Assembly (NCBI GenBank): GCA_019925105.1
Contig: JAHGAU010000009.1
Coordinates: forward strand, 496,001 to 560,000
DNA length: 64,000 nt
Source of the DNA: Niebla homalea
Taxonomy: Eukaryota; Ascomycota; Lecanoromycetes; Lecanorales; Ramalinaceae
Reading direction: 5' to 3'
In this document: positions 45,563-54,648 of the stretch, one piece after another
Position numbering within the stretch: the stretch's first letter is position 1
Layout of the letters: every line of letters starts with the position of its first letter
Notes under the pieces: generated by a model
Told to the model about the DNA's origin: nothing
Seen by the model: the letters and a program-made list of their open reading frames with translations, nothing else
Database searches by the model: none
Position numbers and translations under genes: made by a program

Positions 45563-47555
45563 ATGAGTTTTCAAGATTACCAGAACTTTCCTAGCCAGCA
45601 GGGTGGACAGGAGGCAGGTGCTCCAAATGCCGGCGCGCAACCTCCCCAGGACCCACAAATGGCAAATCAGCTGCCTACAAACCCTGGTGCGCAATATGAT
45701 GCTGGAAATGGCGCTGCTCCTGGGTCTGCCGGCGGCCAGAATCAAGAGGGCGATGCAAAGACCACTCTTTGGATGGGTGAGCTTGAACCTTGGATGGATG
45801 AGAACTTTGTGCGCCAAGTTTGGTATAATATGGGCGAGAGCGTTAATGTGAAGATGATCCGCGACAAGTTTTCTGGGTGAGCAAATACTCTCTGAGTCGT
45901 CGAGACTCCAGCCAATGCGTACTAATGATAGTAGCAATGCCGGATACTGTTTTATCGACTTCAGTAGCCCCGCAGCCGCGGCTAAAGGCCTGACATTGAA
46001 CGGCTCTATTATCCCAGGCTCCAACCGTCCTTTCAAACTTAATTGGGCATCAGGCGGAGGTCTTGCAGACCGCAGGCAGGTGTCTTGCGGCCCCACTTTA
46101 CCATCTACTGACGTGCGTAGCAACAATGATCGTGGCCCGGAACATTCCATTTTCGTCGGTGATCTCGGTCCTGAGGTCAACGAATACGTCCTTGTTTCTC
46201 TCTTCCAGAATCGCTTCCCCTCATGCAAGTCGGCCAAGATAATGACGGACCCAATTTCTGGAATGTCTCGAGGGTATGGATTTGTTCGCTTTTCCGATGA
46301 AGGTGACCAACAACGAGCCCTTTCCGAGATGCAAGGTGTCTACTGCGGCAATCGTCCGATGAGGATATCCACGGCCACCCCCAAGAACAAACCAGGAGGC
46401 GGCGGAATGGGTGGCATGCCTGGAGGTGCGCCGGGCGGTCCCCAGATGGGCGGCATGGGAGGATATCCTCAAATGGGTCAACCTCAAATGGGCTTCTACA
46501 ACACACCCCAACCCATGAACCAATTCACGGATCCAAACAACACTACAGTCTTCGTAGGTGGACTGTCTGGCTACGTAACGGAAGATGAGCTGCGGTCATT
46601 CTTCCAAGGCTTTGGTGAGATCACCTATGTCAAGATTCCTCCTGGGAAAGGATGTGGCTTTGTGCAATTCGTGCAGCGTCATGCTGCTGAGATGGCTATA
46701 AACCAGATGCAAGGCTACCCCATCGGTAATTCTCGGGTCCGACTCAGTTGGGGTAGGAGTCAGAACAACTCCGGGCCGGCAGGTACCCCATATCGGCCAG
46801 CCCCTCCTCCACCTGTGTATCCATCCATGGGCATGGCTCCACAGCATCCGTATGGCAATTTTGCTCCTATGAAGGTTGGTTTCTCCCCATGCATGATGTT
46901 GGGAGTCATCGCTGACAAGCTCTTCAGTAAGAGGAATCCCCCTTTTCCTATGTTCGACTGCTGCAGGCTTCAAGGTTTGGCATTTGGGCACCTTCATTCT
47001 GCAATTCGCTTCTTGACCGAGCTCCTACAATAAGGGGCCGATTCTGGGATTAGCGTTGACGGCTGTACAAGCAAGCATGGGAGGGTATTTGAAAAGCTTC
47101 TCATTTTACATGTCGCGTGCGGACATTGCTGGTACAAGGATCATCATGCAGAGGAAACTGTTTGCAAGCGAGTCGGACACGAAGTGACGAAGTTCCTACA
47201 CATGTATCTATTTTCCAACTCCGCCACACGTGCAGAAAATGTCCAGGCAGTCATTGTCTCCGTTTCGTCTTCTTCTTGCACGAATCGAAGCTCACCCTCG
47301 AATCAGATATCTCTCTCTTCCTGTGACCCGAATGCTGACTTTGCATCATGTAGTCCTTACGCAGTACACACTCATCCACCACAGAGCGCATCTCCACAGC
47401 AAGGTCCCCCAGGAGCGCTCCTTCCGAATACTCCAGGCCCTACTGAGGCTTTGGCTATCAGTCAGATCAATGAGGAGTACATCAGAAAGGAGCAGAATGT
47501 GCGCGATCGTCTGGAAGCAGAAAGCCGAGGATATGAATCGGTTTTCTCTCAATAA
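45563..47555 (+). CDS. Three-RRM RNA-binding protein, Csx1/Nam8/Ngr1 type
   Basis: Proteins of this TIA-1-like family control mRNA stability or splice-site choice; fission-yeast Csx1 stabilises stress mRNAs. Exon 1 is 45563-45876 and exon 2 starts at 45935 (GT-AG; join DKFSG/NAGYCFIDF). A Gln/Gly-rich N-terminus precedes RRM1 (about 68-150; TTLWMGELEPWMDENF), RRM2 (about 185-260; SIFVGDLGPEVNEYVL with RGYGFVRF) and a Gly/Met/Pro-rich linker. RRM3 lies near 315-390 (TTVFVGGLSGYVTEDEL, GCGFVQF). The C-terminus is uncertain: continuing after 46875 stops at 47033, whereas splicing over roughly 480 bases reaches a conserved-looking end (AISQINEEYIRKEQ) that stops at 47555. I prefer the spliced form. 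The donor may be GT at 46880 with the acceptor at the CGCAG near 47360. Confidence 0.85.
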
Positions 47556-47925
47556 ACGAGGACATCTCCTCATGTGTAAGATAAGGCCAAACACGCAATG
47601 TAGGATCTGGTGCCTACGCCTACGAATAAGAAGGGCAAGAGGTGGGAGACTGTCAATGCTGCTCTAATCGTAATTTTGCGTACACGTTTTCCGCGATGTC
47701 CTACCTTCCTCTTTTTCCCCCTTTCGTAGATATCGTCGCTCCTTCCGCCTGAATAAATCAAGTTGGGTTCCTTCACCAGGAAGGCGGTCGCTGCTTTCTT
47801 ACCTTTCCAGACCGGCGAAGATCATTTTTCAAATTATAGAGGTCCTCCCAACAACCAATTCTATGTTCGAGCAATGAGATAGCCCATGCAAGCTTTCATG
47901 TCTGGATAGATATCGGCGTATCATC
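47556..47925. other. Intergenic between RRM gene and conserved unknown gene
   Basis: The 370 bases probably contain the 3' UTR of the RRM gene and the promoter of the next plus-strand gene. No ORF is supported. Confidence 0.4.
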
Positions 47926-50191
47926 ATGCGGTACAACAATTGGGATGTCTTGATGTTTGCAGATGCAGGAGAGACCAAGATCCCTTTGCAGGAATTTCGA
48001 ACCGTCTGCGATGTGATACAGATTTCAGGCAAGTCTCATCCTCTCTTCCCATTGTGAAGCGCGCTCTCACCATTACTCCGGATGCAGATGCGCTCCCAAC
48101 GTCAGGAAGTGTCTCCAGCTTTGGTCCTCTCACTCAGCTAAGCCCTATCGTCTCTTGCTTTGTCCCAAGCCTTGCCATTGGCTGCCCGTTCCGGATCTCC
48201 GTACATAGCTGGAACCCGCCGACGCCGTCAGATGGGATAAAGAGCGGAGTGCTAGAGGATAGATCGTTCGCCATTGAGGCAGCGGTATTTGCAGACGGAG
48301 CTCGTGTTACGTATGCTATACCCACAAGCAATCCTAGTCCAGTGCTCACTCACAACACTGGAATATAGAACTGCGGTATTTGAGCCGGACAGCAATTGGC
48401 CACAGGTCATAGGTGATTGGTCACATACTTTATGATCAACATGAGCAGACTAACTTGTCAGCAGATGATGCTCCACGTCTGTCTCAGTCTTTCTCCCGTG
48501 GACCCTAAAGATCACTTCTCGGCTACAACATATCTAAGAAGCTGACAAGAACGGAACTTCTAGGTACCATGAGGTTTCCCAAGTTCCACGCCGAACTACT
48601 CCAACAACACTGGGCAAGCCCCTCCCAAGACTTGGGCAGGATCAAGGTTACAATTACTGAAGGTCTACGAGCCCATGATACTTTGAGATTTGAGAGACGG
48701 GGCAATGTCGTATCCTTTGCGTTCCAACATGCGCCCCTGGGTAGGTTCCTTAACCTGCCTCCTCGTTTGGCGTTCTGATGGCATGCAGCTATCCTCGAAG
48801 ACACGGGTGTAGCTTGGCCCAGTCGGGCTTTGTGGGATCAAGCAAGAGCTCAATCCAATAACCTGGGACCCCCTCAGGGATGTGGGACATCCTTTTCAGA
48901 ACTCAGTGCTCCTCTTCCTCGTGGTCAGAACCCTTCAACCTGGACGCCTAATGTCTTCTTGAAGCCTCGGGCTTCTCTGAATTCAATTAGCCCCACTGAG
49001 CACAGAAATTTTGCAAATCTTGGGAGTGGGCTGCCCCTATCGGATACTCAAGTGAGGCCTGATCCCTTCACCGGTAACAGGAAATACTCAGGGCGCATGA
49101 CACTACCCATTCCGAACGATGAGCAACTATTCGCCCACAATAGTACAAGGGACCAGGACACGACATCTAGTCCATTTGCATCAGCACAGACGTCATGTGA
49201 TCCCTTCCTCGCAGATAGCACTGGGTCATTCTCACCTGCATACATACTGGGGAATGATGCACTTGGCCTTACGCCGCGGTCACAGGGGAAATGTTACGCA
49301 CAAGGGGATGATCCTCAGGCTTTGCCGGTCTTTAGTGATTTCTCCGATCATGCTCGAACGGAACCAGACATCAACCCTTCTACTGCAGATGCGAAAGTGA
49401 CCACTTCCAACCAGCAAATAGCTCATCGGCCTGCGAAATCAATCAATGACAAATATAGTATCCTTGTCCCTCAAGGTGCTGAAATTGAGGGCCAGACGGG
49501 TAACACTTTTGGAGGACGTTTTGCAACCCATCTCCCTGGGAGGTTGCACCATACAGAAACCCCTTCACCTGTAGAGTGGACCGATGGAGGCACAACACGC
49601 AAGGACGCTCCAATAATTTCGACCTGCAACAGTCATGGAAGATTCTCGGACAGGGATGCAATGCGTGTACCTTCTGTGACGACTCGAGACCCATGTAAAG
49701 CAGACATCTGGGAAGACGCTACTGCCAAGGACTCCTCATTTGAAACTAGATTAAAGAGATTCGATTTGGAAACATCAGGAAGTACCAGGCAAGTATCCGT
49801 CAATCGTCCTAGGGCTGTCAGCACGAAAGTGTACTCGAACGTCAGAGGCAGAAAGGAAGGTCATCCCGACATCGCAAGCGGTGGCTCCAGATCATCTGCC
49901 AAAGACGAAACAACTTCGACGCTACCAGAAGATTACAATAAGGAGAACATCCGCAAAGCTTGCCAACTCACCCCACACAATGGCATTTCTAAGAAGAGGA
50001 GAGTCAGCAAAAGTGAGGAGGGGATTTCATCGAAGGGAAGTCTCGTTGGAGGCAGAGAAATCCAGAATATAGAACCGAATCCTCGGAACACAACAGGCTC
50101 GCCGGTGGAGCTCGACGGAGTTGTTGACCTTACAACAGAAGGTGCCATGACACGATCGACGCTAGGAGAAATCAGTGGCAATGTGCTCTGA
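47926..50191 (+). CDS. Conserved fungal protein of unknown function (YNNWDVL N-terminus)
   Basis: I recognise the family by its start, MRYNNWDVLMFADAGETKIP, then RTVCDVIQ, FVPSLAIGCPFRISVHSW, AAVFADGARV, and later RFPKFHAELLQQHW and VSFAFQHAPL; no function is established. Exons 47926-48028, 48088-48310, 48369-48412, 48465-48476, 48564-48740 and 48789-50191 give 653 residues in one frame. Intron 1 only keeps frame with a GC donor (GCAAGT). Exon 4 is a 12-base microexon (15 if the upstream AG is used); alternatively 48413-48563 is one intron. The ~220 N-terminal residues form the conserved globular domain. The large last exon encodes a Ser/Thr/Pro-rich disordered tail with a basic ISKKRRVSK patch and VVDLTTEG, suggesting a nuclear protein. 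It may be regulatory, which is inference only. Confidence 0.75.
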
Positions 50192-50793
50192 TCAATCGAA
50201 TGTTTTCCACACTGCAGTCTTCAGAACAATGGTATGACTAGATGTCGTAGGCGGAGAGGGTGTCTGTATTACATTGGGTGACTGTCTGGCAGAGCAGCGC
50301 TGGAACTTTCGAGGGTGCAAAGGTGGATATGAAAGGGTGTACAAGTAGAGTTTTTCGATAGAGTCAAATGATTGCAGGACATGACAGCATCCAGAACTAG
50401 TGAAACTGACTCGAGTCGACTCTTATTACATACATGATTGCAACGATGACAGCCAATGATTAGGCGGTAAGCTGGTAGTATTGATGTGCAGGTTAGACAT
50501 AGATCACGAGTCTTGAACTCATGATGTTCAAACGGTAATACAAGGTACCTTAGCTTGACGAAGAGATGGCATCTCCTCTCCTTTTCTTGGGGAAAACATT
50601 AGTGATGTCCGAAGTTCTCTGAAATCTCTTGGCATTACAGTGTTTTCCAGCCTAGGTTTTTGTTAACCTTTTGATAACACATCCTTCTTTATTTTCGAGA
50701 ATCATAAGTTACAGTCAATATTGCTGAAGTACTATAAAGTTAATAATCCATTATTCAAGAGCTCATACATCATATCGTGTGCCTCCGGAGCCT
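50192..50793. other. AT-rich intergenic
   Basis: About 600 bases, more AT-rich than the surroundings toward 50650-50770. It holds the 3' UTR of the preceding gene. No gene is seen. Confidence 0.4.
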
Positions 50794-51227
50794 TTAGTGT
50801 TTCCCTCGGTGAGAGTGTACGATCTCAAGAGCGGAAACCTTCCGAAGATAATCACGATAGCCAATTTCTGCTCTGCTAGTATCCTCTACTAGTATCACCT
50901 TGCACACCTGTTCCCAAAGTCCAATTGCCAGTGATCTTGTAAGTGCCGAAAGATGTTCAGCTTTTCCTCGAGCAACTATTTGCACCTCTGTGTCATGCAT
51001 CGTTCCATAAGGATTTTCACCAAAATTGCCAGAAGAAGCGGACAGGAATTTCACGTAGAAAGTGATCGCCTGGCCAGGAGTGAGCTGTGTAAGTCGGTGC
51101 GGCTGTTGCCATGAAGATCAAGCGTCTCTAGGAAGACCGTAACGTTCTGGTATTGACCAAGGATGGAAGCGTGAGGGTGGTTGCCTTCGCAGGCCAAGAA
51201 GCTCCTGAGAGATACCTGGCTCTAAGG
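50794..51227 (-). pseudogene. Unrecognised ORF fragment with apparent 1-base frameshift
   Basis: Two adjoining minus-strand frames look like one protein. The upstream part (about 51115-51220) reads SILGQYQNVTVFLETLDLH. The downstream part, one frame over, reads LTQLTPGQAITFYVKFLSAS and continues with SRAEIGYRDYLRKVSALE to the stop at 50794. One extra base around 51105-51115 would join them. No family is recognised and no start codon or upstream exon can be assigned. It is either a remnant or a gene with an indel error. Confidence 0.3.
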
Positions 51228-52227
51228 TTCGAGAATCATCGGTGAGACAAGCCCAACACCGTGACATCCGGGATTTTGGTCGTTCTCTTCGTTCCACGGT
51301 GCCCGCAGACCGTGATTTTTATTCCATGGGATCATAAGAAGTGGAGCAGTGGATTTACAATGCAATCCAATCTTTTCGAATGGCCAGTAAGGCCCAACCT
51401 CTCGCTTGAAATACCAAAGAGTGCTTCACGGTTTTCGGTATATCAATGATTGGGGTGCAGGAACCAGGAAATAGCACACAACACCCACATCATGATGTCA
51501 CTTTGCAGTAAGCATCTTGGCCATCCGAGAATCATACTTTCTACCCTGAGTCCAAATGCTCTCTCCACCATGCTGGAACTTGATGTTCTTGGCCCGTCAC
51601 CGGCCCGAAGATCCGCTTACATTTGCTGTGGTTGCTTGTGGTAGGTGGTGAGCTCTCTGGTTGTTGATCCAAAGATTTACTACACCACCGACAAGCGCCG
51701 CAACCAGCGTTCCGACCCGTTTGTTGTCCTGTTTAAGGACTCCAGGTTGATATTCCTGGCGAGCAACTGGTAACTTCATGTTGTCGGCGATCCAGGTCCT
51801 CACTTTAAGCGCTTCAACCTCCGCAACAGAGGCTAAAAGCGGAGTAATAGCACCAGCCGCCTCTGGCTGGAATATCCATGCTGTGACCTGTGTATGGGTG
51901 CGCATGTGGGTGTCGAAAAGCTGACGGATTGCATTGTATTGGTTGGTCATGTCGGGTAGGGACACCATATGCGCAATGATGGCACCTGTATCGCTGATTA
52001 TTGCGACCGCAGTACAGCCGCAGAGCCCCATTGTGCCAATGAGTCTTTGAGCTCCACCGTTGAAATCAAAGTACCGAGCCTGCCGCATGCCAACGATGAG
52101 GCACTGCTCAGCGTCCTCGAACATGAGTTTGGCTGGCGTGTTCGGATTCAGTTTCATGCGCCTAGGGAGCTCTGAAGAGCGTTCGTCATAATGTTGTTGC
52201 ATAATGCGAGCGCCACGTTTTTGGTCA

Positions 52228-52413
52228 AGCTGCAGAAGCTGAAGTTGGGGAGTGAGGTCGTATAATGACTTCTCTGAGGCGTTGATATGGGAAATCTCGG
52301 AGTTCCGTCGTATGTATACCAGCTGCAGAAGCTGAAATTAGGGAGTGAGGTCGCGTGACGACTTCTCTGAGGCGTTGACGTGGGAAATCTCTGAGTTCTG
52401 TGGTGTGTATACC
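52228..52413. repeat. Two copies of a 93-bp direct tandem repeat
   Basis: Copies start at 52228 and 52321 (both AGCTGCAGAAGCTGAA). The unit is 93 bases, exactly 31 codons, and the copies differ at scattered bases. They lie in the interrupted secreted ORF, so copy number changes would preserve frame. Confidence 0.85.
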
Positions 52414-52648
52414 AGCTCAGATCGTTCAAGTCTTGCCGGGGATCGATCATCGTTGTGAGCGAATTTGAGACATCGAGAAGAGATCTCTTGTAGTGCAGAG
52501 CTGAAACGATTTGGCTGATCAAACTCGGGCTGAAACTTGCTGCTTTGTAGGCTCCAGTGTATCTTCGCCATCGAGGCTAGCGTCATGGGCAAATTGAACT
52601 TCGATATCTCGGGCGGCAACTTGCGGATGTGGGACCTTTGGTGCTCTC

Positions 52649-52650
<2 letters not shown>

Positions 52651-52695
<45 letters not shown>
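52651..52695 (+). repeat. ATC microsatellite, 15 copies
   Basis: A perfect run of ATC. On the minus strand it encodes poly-Met, poly-Asp or contains stops, depending on frame. The flanking coding-like repeats favour the poly-Asp frame. Confidence 0.95.
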
Positions 52696-52696
<1 letters not shown>

Positions 52697-52952
52697 AGGC
52701 GAGGTTCGTGGCCGAGATGAACCTCGACACCACAGGCCGCGATTTGCTGATCTGTAGGCTCTTGTGCATCTTCGATATCAAGGCTTCGGTCATGAGCGAA
52801 GATGACTTCCAGATCGCGGCGTGTAAGTCCGGTGTCTCCAAGATTCGCTCACTGCCCAGGATCGTTTCGTCTGCATGCTCAATCTCTACTACTTGAGCGG
52901 ATGTCTGGCTGAGGAGTGTACTTAAGACAACGCACAAGTGGACAGCCAACAC

Positions 52953-53691
52953 GGCTAATACATTTAGTCAAACCTCTCGCGGCTCTAGATTCATTCTCTG
53001 TGGAAAGAGTGGGAAGGAATTACTGAAGATGTTCTTGTCTGCTGGACGCATGTAGTCGCAATTCCTCCTCTTACATGTGTCCAAGGCTACATCACAGAGA
53101 CGAACAATGCTTTAGTTGTCTTCAACGGGCTTGACGGCAGTGCATCTCCATCCTGTTCTGAATTGAGCCCATGTAACATCTTCGGGATGGGTTGATGGTA
53201 CGTGCATCCACACCTACAAGAGAAAGGCTGCTATTTTAGGATGAACTCACTACCAGGAACTTTGATCTCGCTCTCAATGAAGGAAGGCGGATGTCCATGA
53301 TCGGAAATCCATGCAACCTTCTCGCCGCAGGAGTTTCATGTGCACTTGCCGAAGCAATGCCAGGCGCAAGGATTCCATTCCCACATGCGGTATAGAAATG
53401 CCAGGCGCTTCAGATTTAGCAACCAATCAAGCACCGATCCCGCCATCTTCAAGCCCCATAATTAGGTTCATCAAACACAAGTCCTGACAAGACTCTCTTG
53501 GTCTCACTGTCTATTCCTTGTCACTCTCAGTTGTTAACATGCTGTTGTTGTAACGCCCCTGGATCTGATCCGTGCGCTCAGCAAAATCCTGATATAAAAG
53601 CCAGAGGTGGTCCGTCTTCAAGGCGCTGTCTACAAAGATCACCCTTTCCTCCGTCGCTTGGTATCACCTGCTAAGTTCAATCTCCACCTGC
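52953..53691. other. Divergent upstream region, secreted ORF and ankyrin gene
   Basis: About 740 bases without supported coding sequence. A TATAAAA element at 53592-53598 lies about 100 bases upstream of the ankyrin start and is a plausible TATA box. Confidence 0.4.
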
Positions 53692-54648
53692 ATGACCGTT
53701 GTACGCACTGCCTGTCTCAAGATGCCTACTATCATGCCCTCACCCTCAGATCTTCCTGACGCGCAGCAACAATACGGTAAGCGCCTTCAGGCGGCCATTG
53801 AGACTGGAGACCTTGCCACAGTCAGCCAATTGCTGAACGCGTGGCCTACTCAACCTAACGCCGAAGCAAATTCGGGGGACAAGATACCATCACTGTGGCC
53901 TTTCAAAGCAGTCCTATCTGGAGCGGTCGAGAGGGGCAACGCAGAGCTTGCCGCACACGTGCTTGGTCGTGGTATCAAGATTGAGCTGTATGCAGTCATG
54001 CGTGCAGAGAGTCTTAGATCCGCAGAAATGTTTCAAGTGTTTATCGACCACGGCTGGGATATCAATATGCCCTTGGGCGAAAAATTTCCACCTTGTCTAT
54101 CGTATGGAGCATCTCACTCATGCTTAGACACACATCTCAAATCTAGTGCTTACACATCGTCTAGCCAGATACTTGACAATGAAGATCTAATTCGCTGGTT
54201 CTTGGCCCACGGTGCATCACCAAATGCTCCAGCATCGCTCTTGTTCGTAACCCCCATGATGCTGGCCTGTGGATCTGCTTCTCTGCCCACTGTGAAGCTT
54301 CTATTTGCCTATGGCGCATCACACGACAACCTACTAGTAAGTGCCGCAGAATCGAATGCTGAAGAGCGCCTGAAAATTATGGAGTTCCTTCTGGATCAGG
54401 GTGCAGATATCAACGCCGTCAAATGGCAGCACCATGAGTTCAGTTATGAATCTTTCGGAGGAGCCCATCTTGGTACAGCGCTCCACAACGCCGTTGCGGG
54501 CGGCTTTGTCGACAGGGTCGAATTGTTACTGCAGAGGGGGGCGAGAACTGATATTCCAGACTCCATGGGAAGTACCGCAATAGACATCGCCCTGAGATTT
54601 GGATTCTATGAGATTCGTGACATGTTGATCAATTCCTCGGTTGCATGA
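53692..54648 (+). CDS. Ankyrin-repeat protein
   Basis: The open frame encodes 318 residues with several ankyrin repeats, identified by LQAAIETGDLATVSQLL, DLIRWFLAHGASPNAP, TPMMLACGSASLPTVKLLF, IMEFLLDQGADINA and TALHNAVAGGFVDRVELLLQ. Ankyrin arrays bind other proteins; no catalytic domain accompanies them, so function is unknown. A 63-base segment, 54102-54164, has GT and AG ends and a length divisible by three. Removing it joins PPCLS to QILDNEDLIRW and repairs an otherwise odd Ser/His-rich insertion, giving 297 residues. The start may be 53692 or the ATG at 53722. The gene sits alone among decayed ORFs, fitting an accessory or recently acquired gene. Confidence 0.75.
   Translation: MTVVRTACLKMPTIMPSPSDLPDAQQQYGKRLQAAIETGDLATVSQLLNAWPTQPNAEANSGDKIPSLWPFKAVLSGAVERGNAELAAHVLGRGIKIELYAVMRAESLRSAEMFQVFIDHGWDINMPLGEKFPPCLSYGASHSCLDTHLKSSAYTSSSQILDNEDLIRWFLAHGASPNAPASLLFVTPMMLACGSASLPTVKLLFAYGASHDNLLVSAAESNAEERLKIMEFLLDQGADINAVKWQHHEFSYESFGGAHLGTALHNAVAGGFVDRVELLLQRGARTDIPDSMGSTAIDIALRFGFYEIRDMLINSSVA

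Larger units (their letters stand above)
51597..52952 (-). pseudogene. Secreted repeat protein ORF with conserved C-terminal domain, interrupted
   Basis: The minus-strand frame opening at 52952 begins with a clear signal peptide (MLAVHLCVVLSTLLSQTSA). It runs through a repeat-rich region, meets TAA at 52338-52340, and the same frame continues to 51597 with no other stop. The TAA falls in copy two of a 93-base tandem repeat where copy one has CAA. The C-terminal ~190 residues look globular and contain GLCGCTAVAIISDTGAIIAH, a Cys and a His 15 apart in a fungal domain I have seen in secreted hypothetical proteins but cannot name. In a second frame the upstream part reads like divergent repeats (DLEVIFAHDRSLD and DIEVQFAHDASLD) with a poly-Asp run, while the same motif (KFAHNDDRSP) is in the signal-peptide frame further on, implying ancient frameshifts. 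Probably a decaying or fast-evolving accessory gene. Confidence 0.45.

Noticed and set aside
46080..46128. Intron in the RRM gene between RRM1 and RRM2
   Set aside because: The GTGTCT...CGTAG segment is 41 bases and its removal creates an immediate stop; the unspliced frame is open.
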